Of a stretch of DNA of 64,000 bases, positions 9,150-17,836 are shown in pieces. A program made the translations under genes and the position numbers. Position 1 is the stretch's first letter, and each line of letters opens with the position of its first letter. Origin of the DNA: Geobacter sp. UBA2189 (lineage in GTDB: Bacteria; Desulfobacterota; Desulfuromonadia; Geobacterales; Pseudopelobacteraceae); NCBI GenBank assembly GCA_002328035.1, contig DCVL01000017.1:128441-192440 (forward strand), in the 5' to 3' direction. The notes under the pieces were generated by a model that saw only the letters and a list, made by a program, of their open reading frames with translations, did no database searches and had not been told where the DNA came from.

Positions 9150-9726
9150 CTAGTACCCTGATGTTTTTCGGATTTGCCTTTAAGCCGCCTGAAACAGTTA
9201 TATATCCTTTGTATAGATCGCTTTTGTCTGTGATTTTGGCCAGAAACCAGTTGCTCTGACGAGCTTCTGATTTGCTTTGTGGTGGCTGATAGATATCATT
9301 CTGGCTGTTGCCATCAAATGCAATTACCATGGTGCCGAGTTTTATCTCGTCTGGCCTGGCTATTCTGGTGCGCCAGTAATGTTTTGTCCAGAGTTTGTTG
9401 CCGTCCTTGATTCTGAAAAACTCAGCTTCCCCCTTTGTTTTATGGGTGGGATGAACGGTCATTTTTGCAAGGCTGACATAGATCCATGCACGATCTTCCA
9501 TAGGTTCTTCACTGATAAAGAAATCATCAGCCTGAATATAGTGGCGGTCTTCATTGGCCGCAGGCGCTTCATTCCGTTCCTCTTGAATAGCTTCCTCCTT
9601 TGCAGGAGGAACCTGCTCCCTGATTTCCTGGCCACCGCTTATCAGCTTGTCAGCGGCATCCATAAAACCGGCATATCCTGTGTTTGAACAAACCAGCAGC
9701 AGCGCCAATACGAGCATTTTCTTCAT
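9136..9726 (-). CDS. Secreted protein of unknown function
   Basis: A 196-residue protein with a clear signal peptide (MKKMLVLALLLVCSNTGYAG, cleavage after about residue 19). A charged linker (about residues 30-65) precedes a compact domain with RAWIYVSLAKMTVHP, LWTKHYWRTRIARPDEI and LGTMVIAFDG. I do not recognise the family. It overlaps the glycosylase gene and is followed by a normal stop, so it is intact. Confidence 0.75.
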   Translation of the reverse strand: MKKMLVLALLLVCSNTGYAGFMDAADKLISGGQEIREQVPPAKEEAIQEERNEAPAANEDRHYIQADDFFISEEPMEDRAWIYVSLAKMTVHPTHKTKGEAEFFRIKDGNKLWTKHYWRTRIARPDEIKLGTMVIAFDGNSQNDIYQPPQSKSEARQSNWFLAKITDKSDLYKGYITVSGGLKANPKNIRVLVGKK

Positions 9727-9816
9727 GATTTTCCTCCAAAGTGTCAGATATAAAAAATACAGAACGAAGATGGTTATAGCAGAGTTTTCAAAACTGTAAA
9801 GCCCTCTTGGAAATTA

Positions 9817-10302
9817 TCAGTTTGCTGCTTGAAACAGTTCATCCAGTGGCTCTTGCTTCTTGTATGGGAGAATCCGTACCTTTATGGCTCCTTTTCCCCA
9901 TAGTCCGATCTCTTTCGCTGCAGCTCGGGAAAGATCAATTAATTGGAAGGAACGACGCCTACAACGGTCATTTACAATTACTGATACAGTCAAGCCATTT
10001 CTCAGATTCTGAATCTTTACAAGGGTACCCAAAGGCAGTTCAGCATGAGCGGCGGTAAGCTTGTCAGGATGATACCTCTGTCCTGAAGTTGTCTTCCTCC
10101 CGGTGAAACGTGAAGCGTAGTAGGTGGCTACACCTATTTGAGGATCCCCTGTATTTCCCTCCTCCAACAGTACCTCCAGAAGTTGTTGGTCGCTCAGTTC
10201 TTCCCGTTCCGCCTCGCTGGAATAAGCCGTTGTCCTGAACATAATTGATAAGGAAAAGACAAATAAGAGAGCCTTTAAAAAACGATAATGAACCTTTATC
10301 AT
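9817..10302 (-). CDS. rlpA: RlpA-like septal ring lytic transglycosylase
   Basis: A double-psi beta-barrel protein expected to cleave naked glycan strands in peptidoglycan. It is 161 residues with an N-terminal signal/anchor (about residues 8-28). The RlpA domain is obvious: GVATYYASRFTGRKTTSG, LTAAHAELPLGTLVKI, VNDRC and QLIDLSRAAAKEIGL, holding the family's conserved Asp/His pair. There is no SPOR domain, so septal targeting is not assured. Its start overlaps the stop of the reductase gene by 4 bases (ATGA). Confidence 0.9.
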   Translation of the reverse strand: MIKVHYRFLKALLFVFSLSIMFRTTAYSSEAEREELSDQQLLEVLLEEGNTGDPQIGVATYYASRFTGRKTTSGQRYHPDKLTAAHAELPLGTLVKIQNLRNGLTVSVIVNDRCRRRSFQLIDLSRAAAKEIGLWGKGAIKVRILPYKKQEPLDELFQAAN

Positions 10303-11183
10303 TTTGAGAGATACTCTCTTATTCCATCCATAAATCTGACAGGTTCAAACTGGAAGGTATCCCGCCACGTTCCATCGCAGATATTCTCTTCCAGGAGCAT
10401 CTGTAGCTGATCTGATGTGATTGGAAAAGCGCTGAATCCTTGCATGGCATTGATGAAAGGCTTCATAATTGAAAGTGGTAGCGAAGGTTTCCAGGGTCTT
10501 GATCTGCCCATTGCCTCTGATATTGCGTTAAGCAGCTCTATATAGGTCATTCTGTCAGAGCCGCAAACCTCATAAATCCTGCCTGTAGTCTCAACGCGTT
10601 CAAGAGCATCCGCAAAGCATATTGAGACATCTGATGCATGTACAGGTTGAAGCCGGTAGTTGCCATCACCCATTAATGGCATGACCGGCGATATCCGCAG
10701 GTTTTCGGCAAGCATATTTACAAAACTGTCTCTGGGGCCAAATATGAGGGAAGGTCGAAAGATAGTCCAGGCAAGGCCGCAGCCTCTGACTATCTCTTCA
10801 GCTCTCCATTTTGTACGGTGATATTGAGAAACTGCGTCAAGGCGCGTTCCGAGGGCAGACATCTGAAGGTAACGGAGGACTCCGGCATGCTGGGTGGCTG
10901 TTACAAGGTTAGCGGTGGCCTCAACATGCAGCCGTTCAAAGGTTATTCCCTTTGCAGGGAATTCCCTTATGATTCCTACAAGATTTATGACCGCATCGCA
11001 CCCTTTGAGCGCAGCAGAGTAGCTTGACGGCTCGTTGATATCTCCATTGATGAAATTAATAGCTCCAGATTCTGGTTTTTTGTCTCCGTGAGACAGCAGC
11101 AGTAAGTTATGGCCACGCTTTAAAAGTTCTGTTGTAAGGTGTCCACCGACAAATCCTGTTCCGCCTGCAATGAATATTTTCAT
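10299..11183 (-). CDS. NAD(P)-binding SDR-type reductase, complex I NDUFA9-like
   Basis: Extended/atypical SDR of 294 residues with the N-terminal Rossmann motif MKIFIAGGTGFVGGHLTTEL. The central region shows AVINLVGIIREFP and FRPSLIFGPRDSFVNML, hallmarks of the NDUFA9-like group of NAD-dependent epimerases/dehydratases. The Tyr-x3-Lys-type segment is SQYHRTKWRAEEIV. Substrate is unknown. It sits in an overlapping chain DUF4911-reductase-rlpA with 4-base overlaps at both ends. Confidence 0.88.
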   Translation of the reverse strand: MKIFIAGGTGFVGGHLTTELLKRGHNLLLLSHGDKKPESGAINFINGDINEPSSYSAALKGCDAVINLVGIIREFPAKGITFERLHVEATANLVTATQHAGVLRYLQMSALGTRLDAVSQYHRTKWRAEEIVRGCGLAWTIFRPSLIFGPRDSFVNMLAENLRISPVMPLMGDGNYRLQPVHASDVSICFADALERVETTGRIYEVCGSDRMTYIELLNAISEAMGRSRPWKPSLPLSIMKPFINAMQGFSAFPITSDQLQMLLEENICDGTWRDTFQFEPVRFMDGIREYLSK

Positions 11184-11416
11184 GATATCTCCACTGTCTT
11201 CTGTTTGAAATTGAACAGCTCTTCCATCCCAAACTCGGCGTCAAGAGCCTTTAAAAGTCCTTCCAGTTCAGACTCTCTTCCATCAGGTGCAACAACCGCG
11301 ACTATTCCGGCTTTCTTGTCTGCTGTGCTTACAGTGCAAAGCCCCTCGTAAGATTCAGTTATAAATGTGAGATAGGCATGCTCAGAACGGTAAACCCTGA
11401 AAAATCTAGGTTTCAT
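11180..11416 (-). CDS. DUF4911 domain protein
   Basis: A 78-residue protein of the DUF4911 type, with YLTFITESYEGLCTVST and a C-terminal AVVAPDGRESELEGLLKAL segment. I placed the start at the ATG at 11416 because AAGGAG lies 7 bases upstream; a longer frame to 11449 lacks this. It overlaps the reductase start by 4 bases. A second, decayed copy occurs at 48775-49018. Confidence 0.8.
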   Translation of the reverse strand: MKPRFFRVYRSEHAYLTFITESYEGLCTVSTADKKAGIVAVVAPDGRESELEGLLKALDAEFGMEELFNFKQKTVEIS

Positions 11417-11603
11417 GCCGTTGCTCCTTAAAAGTTTTCGAGTGTGCAACTATGTAGGGAGAAGATGTTTTCAAGAGTTTCTCCAGTATATATTCAGGAT
11501 GAGTTGAACTGATTTTACCTGTCTATGTACTAGAGTTAACGGCTTATTGCAATTATTACGCATATGAATATAGAGGTTTGCCTTAAGGAGCCAAGCGGTT
11601 ATA

Positions 11604-12638
11604 TTGTCTTGCATGAAACCCCTTAATAAAAAAATATTCCTGATGGTTGTCTTGTTACTTCTACCGATGCTCCAGAGTTTGGAGGCAAGCGAGATCGTTC
11701 TACAGGCTGCCGGTGATGTTATGTTAGGCGGGAGGTGGGAAGAACAGGTTGCAAGAAATAAATATTTGTATCCTTTCGAGCGGATAGCGCCGGAGTTGCG
11801 GAAAGGGGATATCACCCTTATAAACCTTGAAGCTCCTCTTACATCTGGGGGTAAGGAGTTCAGTAACAAAAAATACCGCTTTCGAGTTAATCCATTAGCT
11901 GCCGAAGCCTTTAAAAAATCAGGGATAACGGTTGTCAACCTGGCAAACAACCATATTATGGATTATGGAGCTGAAGGATTGCTGGATACATTGTGCCAGT
12001 TGGATAAAACCGGAATCTCTCATGTTGGGGCAGGTGAAAATCTGTCTGCGGCACGTAAACCTGTCATATTTGATATCAAAGCGACGAAGGTTGCCATTCT
12101 CGGTTATTCTCTTACATTGCCAAATGAATTTTGGGCCGGCTCAAAAAAGGCCGGCACTGTTCCGCTTTTGGAAAAACTGGTTAAAGAAGATATTGTGTTG
12201 GCCAGAAAGCAGGCTAAGATTGTGGTTGTTACGGTTCACTGGGGAGAAGAGGGCAAGACCACTCTCCGCCCGTATCAATCCCGTTTGGGGCGGATGATGA
12301 TTGATGCGGGAGCAGATGCTGTAATCGGGCATCATCCCCATATCCTGCAAGGGATTGAACGGTACAAAAGAGGCCTTATCTTTTACAGTCTTGGAAATTT
12401 TATATTTGCAAGCAAAAGTCGTATCGCCGATAAAACTGTTCTGGTGCGGCTAAGGTTTGATGGAGAACTTCGCACCGCAGAGTTGATACCGATAAATATA
12501 CGGCATAAAGAGGTTGGTTTTCAGCCTGCCCTGATCTCGGGAAAACAGGCTGATACCTTGATTGATCGGATTCGCAGGTTGCCACCCGGTTGCTCTGCTA
12601 TAAGAAAAGATGGAGGACGGTACCTGGTGGCGTTTTAG
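11604..12638 (+). CDS. CapA family protein (metallophosphoesterase-like, exported)
   Basis: A 344-residue member of the CapA/PgsA family linked to poly-gamma-glutamate or capsule assembly. There is a signal peptide (hydrophobic stretch about residues 11-25), then metallophosphatase-like motifs QAAGDVMLGGRWEEQ, LINLEAPLT, NLANNHIMDYG, VTVHWGEE, AVIGHHPHILQG and FYSLGNFIF. The TTG at 11604 is better placed relative to AAGGAG (13 bases) than the ATG at 11613, though neither spacing is ideal. No capB/capC partners lie nearby, so the polymer is unknown. It is convergent with the regulator gene. Confidence 0.87.
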   Translation: MSCMKPLNKKIFLMVVLLLLPMLQSLEASEIVLQAAGDVMLGGRWEEQVARNKYLYPFERIAPELRKGDITLINLEAPLTSGGKEFSNKKYRFRVNPLAAEAFKKSGITVVNLANNHIMDYGAEGLLDTLCQLDKTGISHVGAGENLSAARKPVIFDIKATKVAILGYSLTLPNEFWAGSKKAGTVPLLEKLVKEDIVLARKQAKIVVVTVHWGEEGKTTLRPYQSRLGRMMIDAGADAVIGHHPHILQGIERYKRGLIFYSLGNFIFASKSRIADKTVLVRLRFDGELRTAELIPINIRHKEVGFQPALISGKQADTLIDRIRRLPPGCSAIRKDGGRYLVAF

Positions 12639-12712
12639 TAAAGCAGATGTTTCTAAAAAGCAGCTTTTTGAATATCTCAATTTTGGTGGCATGGGTAATA
12701 CGGCGTCAACGT

Positions 12713-13432
12713 TTAATGTGACTGTCCGGCAACATATGCGGTGCTGCGTTGTTCGGCAAAGGTTAAGTGATTCAGCATGGCTTCACGGGCTGCTTCAGGG
12801 TTGCGATCCTTTATTGTTTCAAAGATGCGTTTGTGATGGTTGTAAAGCAGATGGTGATCCTCATTGGTAAGGTAGACGGCGCGCCAGACCGTCTGCTGAA
12901 ATTCCTTCATGGCATCGAAGATGGTCTGCATCAGGTGCAGCCAGACAATATTGTGTGTGGCGCGTGCGATTAAGATATGCAGATTGGCATCAAGATCCTC
13001 CGATGCACTCATCTGATCAAGATTACGCTCCATAGCGTTGATAATTTCTTCCATACGCCGGATATCTTCAGGTAGCGCCCGTTGTGCAGCATAAAAGGCA
13101 GTCCAGGATTCCATCCCCTTGCGTACTTCAATCACATCAAGGGCGCGTTCCTGTTGGGAACGGATCAGTCCGGTCAGCGGGTTTCCGGCGGTGCTTTCTA
13201 CCAGTGACATCACCACAGTGCCTCCCCCCTGGTACGATGAGGTCAGTCCGCTGGCGGCAAGAATGTTGAGCGCCTCGCGTACCGAAGGGCGAGAGACCCC
13301 GAACGTCTCAGCCAGTTCCCGTTCAGGTGGGAGCTTATCGCCGGGGGTAAATTCTCCTGCCAGGATGGATGCGCGAATCTGGTTTGCTATCTGGGATGAT
13401 ACCTTTGTCGGCTTGATCGGTTGAAAGGGCAT
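12713..13432 (-). CDS. GntR-family (FadR/LldR-type, FCD domain) transcriptional regulator
   Basis: An N-terminal winged helix (QIRASILAGEFTPGDKLPPE, then LAETFGVSRPSVREALNIL) followed by an all-helical FCD ligand domain with metal-binding-type His (ANLHILIARATHN, HHKRIFETIKDRN). Such regulators usually respond to organic acids such as lactate or glycolate. The gene ends a minus-strand run with a hydroxyacid dehydrogenase and sucCD, so it plausibly controls this region and divergent lutCB. I chose ATG 13432 (AGGA 5 bases upstream, usual N-terminus MPFQPIKPTKVS). An in-frame TTG at 13471 has a very strong AAGGAGG at 9 bases and could extend the protein by 13 residues. Confidence 0.88.
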   Translation of the reverse strand: MPFQPIKPTKVSSQIANQIRASILAGEFTPGDKLPPERELAETFGVSRPSVREALNILAASGLTSSYQGGGTVVMSLVESTAGNPLTGLIRSQQERALDVIEVRKGMESWTAFYAAQRALPEDIRRMEEIINAMERNLDQMSASEDLDANLHILIARATHNIVWLHLMQTIFDAMKEFQQTVWRAVYLTNEDHHLLYNHHKRIFETIKDRNPEAAREAMLNHLTFAEQRSTAYVAGQSH

Positions 13433-13534
13433 GGCGTTCCTGTCTGTAACAAATAAGGGGCAACTACCCAATGATGGTTGCCTCCTTCTTTATCTACTAG
13501 AATTATCGCTTGATTGCAACCGATTCACCCTGTT

Positions 13535-14497
13535 TCAGGGGGCGTTGACCACGTTAAGCGGCCTGCCCGCAAGAAAGGAGGCGATATTGCCCGCAACGAT
13601 GGTCATCAGCCGTTGCCGGGCAGCCAGTGAGGCCCAGGCAATATGGGGTGTAATGATGCAGTTGGCAGCTCCCAACAGTGGATTGTCAGCCAGCATTGGC
13701 TCAACGGCCACCACATCAAGACCGGCGCCGGCAATAACGCCGTAGTTGAGTGCATTGGCCAGGTCGGTCTCGTTTACCAGTCCGCCGCGGGCAACATTGA
13801 TTAGAAACGCGGTCGGTTTCATCAGAGCCAGGAGGCTACTGTTGACAAAGCCGGTGTTTTCAGGGGTCTGTGGGCAGTTGAGTGAGACCACATCGCTTGT
13901 TGCAAACAGCTCGTCCAACGGGACAAAGCGGATCGGCACCGTGCCGGGGTCTGCGGGGAGGCGGGGGGCGTAGGCGATCACCTGCATGCCGAAGGCAGAT
14001 GCAACACGGGCAATGGCTCGGCCGATGCTACCATAGCCGACAATCCCGATGGTCAGACTGTCAAGCTCGACAATAGAACGCTTCCAGAAGGAGTGGTCCG
14101 GTGAACTGACCCATTCTCCGGCCTTGACAGCGGCATTGTGGATCCCTATTCCGCTGGCAAGCTCCAGCAGCAGGCCAATGGCGGTCTGGGCTACCGATGC
14201 GGTGGAGTAAGCCGGCACGTTGGCAACAGGGATACCTCGTCTGGCCGCCGCCACCAGATCTACGTTGTTGTAGCCTGTAGCAAGCAGGGAGATATAACGA
14301 AGGTTTGGCAGATCGCGGATCACTGCTTCGGTCAGCTTCACCTTGCTGGTCAGGATGATCTCCGCCTCCCGTGCCCGTTCCAGCACCAGCTCGGGCGGTG
14401 TCCGGTCATAGATGGCGCATTCCCCCAGCGCTTCCACAGGGTACCAGGGATTGTCGCCGGGATTGATGGTGTATCCGTCAAGGATGACGATCTTCAT
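13535..14497 (-). CDS. D-2-hydroxyacid dehydrogenase (NAD-dependent)
   Basis: A 320-residue dehydrogenase of the D-isomer-specific 2-hydroxyacid family. The NAD-binding loop is GIVGYGSIGRAIARV. Catalytic Arg, Glu and His lie in LINVARGGLVNETDLANAL, GLDVVAVEPM and CIITPHIAWAS. It resembles glycerate/hydroxypyruvate reductases more than phosphoglycerate dehydrogenase because no ACT domain is present. The start has GGAGGATTCA just upstream. Its setting next to lut genes suggests lactate, glycerate or glyoxylate metabolism. Confidence 0.92.
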   Translation of the reverse strand: MKIVILDGYTINPGDNPWYPVEALGECAIYDRTPPELVLERAREAEIILTSKVKLTEAVIRDLPNLRYISLLATGYNNVDLVAAARRGIPVANVPAYSTASVAQTAIGLLLELASGIGIHNAAVKAGEWVSSPDHSFWKRSIVELDSLTIGIVGYGSIGRAIARVASAFGMQVIAYAPRLPADPGTVPIRFVPLDELFATSDVVSLNCPQTPENTGFVNSSLLALMKPTAFLINVARGGLVNETDLANALNYGVIAGAGLDVVAVEPMLADNPLLGAANCIITPHIAWASLAARQRLMTIVAGNIASFLAGRPLNVVNAP

Positions 14498-14523
14498 TGA
14501 ATCCTCCGTGCAGTGTCGTGTAG

Positions 14524-14682
14524 TTACAGCTCAATCCTTGTTCCTGACAGCTGTAAAAATTTGGCAAGCCACTCAGGATGAGCCGGCCAGGCCGGGGCGG
14601 TAACCATGTTGCCATCCTGATGGATCTTGTCCACCGGAATGGCAACTATAGGGTTTGGTGCGAAACAGTAGGTGTTAAGGTA
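14524..14682 (-). pseudogene. Remnant of a DJ-1/PfpI-like gene, in frame after the sucD stop
   Basis: Directly after the sucD TAG, in the same frame, 52 sense codons run to a TAA. The last ~38 residues (IPVDKIHQDGNMVTAPAWPA and the following HPEWLAKFL) look like the C-terminal end of DJ-1/PfpI-superfamily proteins. No start codon or N-terminal domain is present, so I read it as the 3' remnant of a gene lost by deletion. A SucD readthrough extension is the less likely alternative. Confidence 0.55.
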
Positions 14683-15558
14683 CTACTTCGGCCTGTAGAT
14701 CTTCATCAGCGCCTGAGCCATATCGGCCGGTGTAGCCGCTACGCTGATCCCGCATTCCTCCAGCACCGCAATCTTCTCCGCTGCTGTCCCTTTGCCGCCG
14801 GCAATGATCGCACCGGCATGACCCATCCGTTTGCCCGGAGGCGCGGTTCTGCCGGCAATATAGCCTGCCACCGGTTTGGTCATGTTCTCCTTCACAAAGC
14901 GGGCTGCCTCTTCTTCTGCGCTGCCACCGATTTCACCGATCATGATCACCGCCTCGGTGTCCGGGTCTTCTTCAAACATCCTGAGTACATCAAGGTGACT
15001 GGTGCCGTTGACCGGATCGCCGCCGATGCCGACGCAGGTGGATTGGCCAAGCCCAAGGCAGGTCAGTTGCCAGACCGCTTCGTAGGTCAGGGTGCCGGAA
15101 CGGGAAACCACGCCAACCTTGCCCGGTTTGTGGATGTAGCCCGGCATGATCCCTATTTTGCATTCACCGGGGGTGATGACGCCGGGGCAGTTGGGACCGA
15201 TCAGGCGGGTTTTTTTACCCTGTAGGTACTGCTTGACCTTAACCATATCCAGCACCGGAATCCCTTCGGTTATGGCTATAACCAGTTCAATACCGGCTTC
15301 TACCGATTCCATGATGGAGTCGGCGGCAAACGGTGGTGGCACGTAGATGACTGAGGCGGTAGCGCCGGTTTTCTCTACGGCGTCTCTGACGGTGTCAAAG
15401 ACTGGAAAGCCCTCAATGACAGTGCCCCCCTTGCCGGGGGTGACACCCCCCACCATCTGAGTGCCGTAATCCCGCGCCCCATTGGCGTGGAACAGACCGG
15501 TTGCGCCGGTAATACCTTGTGTGATGACTTTGGTCTCTTTATTGATCAGTACGCTCAT
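14683..15558 (-). CDS. sucD: Succinyl-CoA synthetase alpha subunit
   Basis: Alpha subunit of the TCA-cycle enzyme interconverting succinyl-CoA and succinate with substrate-level phosphorylation. It has 291 residues. N-terminal CoA-binding fold: [20 protein letters not shown]. Also [20 protein letters not shown] and the phosphohistidine loop [18 protein letters not shown]. It follows sucC by 13 bases. Confidence 0.96.
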   Translation of the reverse strand: MSVLINKETKVITQGITGATGLFHANGARDYGTQMVGGVTPGKGGTVIEGFPVFDTVRDAVEKTGATASVIYVPPPFAADSIMESVEAGIELVIAITEGIPVLDMVKVKQYLQGKKTRLIGPNCPGVITPGECKIGIMPGYIHKPGKVGVVSRSGTLTYEAVWQLTCLGLGQSTCVGIGGDPVNGTSHLDVLRMFEEDPDTEAVIMIGEIGGSAEEEAARFVKENMTKPVAGYIAGRTAPPGKRMGHAGAIIAGGKGTAAEKIAVLEECGISVAATPADMAQALMKIYRPK

Positions 15559-15571
15559 TGTTTATCTCCCC

Positions 15572-16735
15572 TTAGGCTGCCACGGCCTGGACGATCTTCT
15601 GGGCTGCATCGGCCATACCATCGGCGGCGATGATGTTCAGGCCACTCGCTGCAAGCAGTTCCTTACCCCGCTCGACGTTGGTTCCTTCAAGCCGAACCAC
15701 CAGAGGAACATTGAGGGAGACCTGTTTGGCTGCTTCGATGACACCGGTGGCGATGACATCGCATTTCATTATGCCGCCGAAGATGTTGACCAGGATACCG
15801 CGTACGTTTTTGTCTGAGAGGATGATCTTGAAAGCCTCGGTGACCCGCTCAATGGTGGCTCCGCCCCCGACATCGAGGAAATTTGCCGGATCGCCGCCGT
15901 AGTGCTTGACGATGTCCATGGTGGCCATGGCAAGGCCTGCGCCGTTGACGAGGCAGCCGATGTTGCCGTTCAGGGAGATGTAGGAGAGGTCGTGCTGGGA
16001 GGCTTCGACTTCGTTGGGGTCTTCTTCGTCATAGTCACGCATGTCGGCGATCTGAAGATGTCTGAACATGGCGTTGTCGTCAAAGCCGAATTTGGCGTCA
16101 AGACAGAGCAGGTCGTTTTCGGTGGTGACGACCAGGGGGTTGATCTCCAGCATGGAGCAGTCGCAGGCCAGGAAGGTGGCGTAGAGGTTTTCCAGTAGTT
16201 TGACCGCTTTGGGCATTAGTTTGCCGCCCAGTCCCAGTTTGAAGGCGATGTTGCGGCACTGGAACTGGGTCAACCCCACCAGCGGGTCGATGGTTTCGAT
16301 GAAGATCTTTTCAGGGGTGGCGGCGGCTACTTCTTCGATATCCATCCCCCCTTCGGTGGAGGCCATGACCGATAATTTGGAGCTGGCACGGTCAACCACC
16401 AGGCTGACGTACAGTTCACGGGCGATGGCACAGCCGTTTTCCACAAGGACACGGGTGACGACTTTACCTTCCGGGCCGGTCTGGTGGGTGCGCAGGGTCA
16501 TACCCAGCATGTCCCGGGCGATGGTGCGGACTTCATCATCTGTTTTGGCCAGTTTGACCCCGCCCCCTTTGCCGCGACCGCCAGCATGGATCTGAGCCTT
16601 GACCACCCAGGGGCCTGGACCGAGCCGTTTGGCCCATTCGCGGGCGCTGTTGCCGTTGTAGCAGATGTGACCGTCAGGGACAGGCACACCGAATCTGCGC
16701 AAAATTGCTTTTGCCTGGTATTCGTGAATGTTCAT
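15572..16735 (-). CDS. sucC: Succinyl-CoA synthetase beta subunit (ADP-forming type)
   Basis: An ATP-grasp beta subunit of 387 residues. Motifs include [58 protein letters not shown] and [16 protein letters not shown]. It starts at ATG 16735 with GGAGGATCC upstream. It is first in the minus-strand run that continues to sucD, the dehydrogenase and probably the regulator. The copy next to lactate genes may be dedicated to organic-acid use. Confidence 0.96.
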   Translation of the reverse strand: MNIHEYQAKAILRRFGVPVPDGHICYNGNSAREWAKRLGPGPWVVKAQIHAGGRGKGGGVKLAKTDDEVRTIARDMLGMTLRTHQTGPEGKVVTRVLVENGCAIARELYVSLVVDRASSKLSVMASTEGGMDIEEVAAATPEKIFIETIDPLVGLTQFQCRNIAFKLGLGGKLMPKAVKLLENLYATFLACDCSMLEINPLVVTTENDLLCLDAKFGFDDNAMFRHLQIADMRDYDEEDPNEVEASQHDLSYISLNGNIGCLVNGAGLAMATMDIVKHYGGDPANFLDVGGGATIERVTEAFKIILSDKNVRGILVNIFGGIMKCDVIATGVIEAAKQVSLNVPLVVRLEGTNVERGKELLAASGLNIIAADGMADAAQKIVQAVAA

Positions 16736-16856
16736 GGATCCTCCATTACTTAGTAGTATAAAATAATAGCGTTTACACTATAGTCTGATTTGAAGTTAAC
16801 AGCAATAGCGTAACTAAAAAAATACAAGGAAACTAAAATTTTCGAAATGACTATTT

Positions 16857-17111
16857 TCAAGAGTTTCCTGCCATGCTCCAGGTCAGCAGCTCGGTCAGGT
16901 GCATCAGGCGCACCTGGGGCAGATGATCCGCCAATCCTTTCTTAAGCTGCAGCAGACAGCCGGGGTTGTTGGCCACCACCAGTTCTGCTCCGCTGGCGGC
17001 TATGGTCTCCAGCTTGCGCTGGAGCACCCGGTCGGCCATCACCGGCTGTCTGAGGTTGTAGTCACCACCGCTGCCGCAGCAGGCATCGGCATTGGCCAGT
17101 TCGCGAAACTG
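16857..17111 (-). pseudogene. Remnant of a GlcF/LutA-type iron-sulfur protein (C-terminal CCG domain)
   Basis: An 84-codon open segment ending in TGA encodes only the last cysteine-rich (CCG) domain of a glycolate/lactate oxidase Fe-S subunit: ANADACCGSGGDYNLRQPVM, LVVANNPGCLLQLKKGL and RLMHLTELL. The two ferredoxin motifs and the first CCG domain are missing, and an in-frame stop lies a short way upstream. It lies between sucC and divergent lutC, consistent with a lost glcDF/lutA-type operon. Confidence 0.72.
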
Positions 17112-17189
17112 ACTTTCTCCTGATCTGTATTGAGGTTTTTATGGTCTATTCAGAGCGCCTACAATTTGACAATACGACGTTTTATATAT

Positions 17190-17200
17190 TTGTCTTACCA
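17190..17200. promoter_or_regulatory. Candidate FadR-subfamily operator upstream of lutC
   Basis: The minus-strand sequence TGGTAAGACAA fits the TNGTNNNACNA core reported for FadR-subfamily GntR regulators. It lies about 130 bases upstream of lutC, and such a regulator is encoded 4 kb away. One short match only, so tentative. Confidence 0.35.
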
Positions 17201-17326
17201 ATTATCCTTTTTAAAGTTGGCTGTCAACAAAAAATATGATACATAAAAAATACATTATTGACAGATAGATAGAAGGTAGATACGATGTTTTTCAAATTGG
17301 CATTACAAATTTAGAGGGGATGACTC

Positions 17327-17836
17327 ATGTGTGATAGATTCCGATTGGCTGCCGAGGCTGTGGGTGCGGTAATAAAACATTTTTCCTGTATTGGCGAGGC
17401 GCGCGACTATCTGATGGGGATTGCCGGGGGTGGTGCGGTCAGCTGCTCCACCTTGCCGACCCATCTCCGGGATGCCCTTGCCATTGACGCATCCGGTACT
17501 GCTGTCCCTGCCGATGCAGTCCTCTGCATCAGCAGGGCAGAGGCTGGCATTGCCGCCACCGGCAGCCTGCTGATTGACCTGAAGGGGCCTGAAGGGCGTG
17601 CTGCCACAGCGCTTGCCCCGATCCATGCCGTGTTTTTAGACCCGACAACCATAGTGCCGACCCTGTACGATCTGGGAGAACGGTTAAACCGGATGCTGAC
17701 CAGCGGTGATCAGGCCTATTTTTCTTTGACCACCGGCCCCTCCCGCACCGCAGACATTGAGCGGGTATTGACCATCGGCGTCCACGGGCCGATTGAGCTG
17801 CACATTTTGATGATTGAGGGGTGCTGCCATGAGTAA
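17327..17836 (+). CDS. lutC: Lactate utilization protein LutC-like (LUD domain)
   Basis: A LUD-domain protein of 169 residues. In LutABC systems it works with the iron-sulfur subunits in L-lactate oxidation to pyruvate. Visible family segments are DAVLCISRAEAGIAATGSLL, FLDPTTIVPTLYDL and SLTTGPSRTADIERVLTIG (the typical GPS-TADIE motif). Its ATG has GAGGGG upstream. The 3' end overlaps lutB by 8 bases. Confidence 0.9.
   Translation: MCDRFRLAAEAVGAVIKHFSCIGEARDYLMGIAGGGAVSCSTLPTHLRDALAIDASGTAVPADAVLCISRAEAGIAATGSLLIDLKGPEGRAATALAPIHAVFLDPTTIVPTLYDLGERLNRMLTSGDQAYFSLTTGPSRTADIERVLTIGVHGPIELHILMIEGCCHE

Noticed and set aside
14578..15225. 215-codon plus-strand frame opposite sucD
   Set aside because: Antisense to a well-conserved enzyme, His/Asp-rich composition, no family resemblance.
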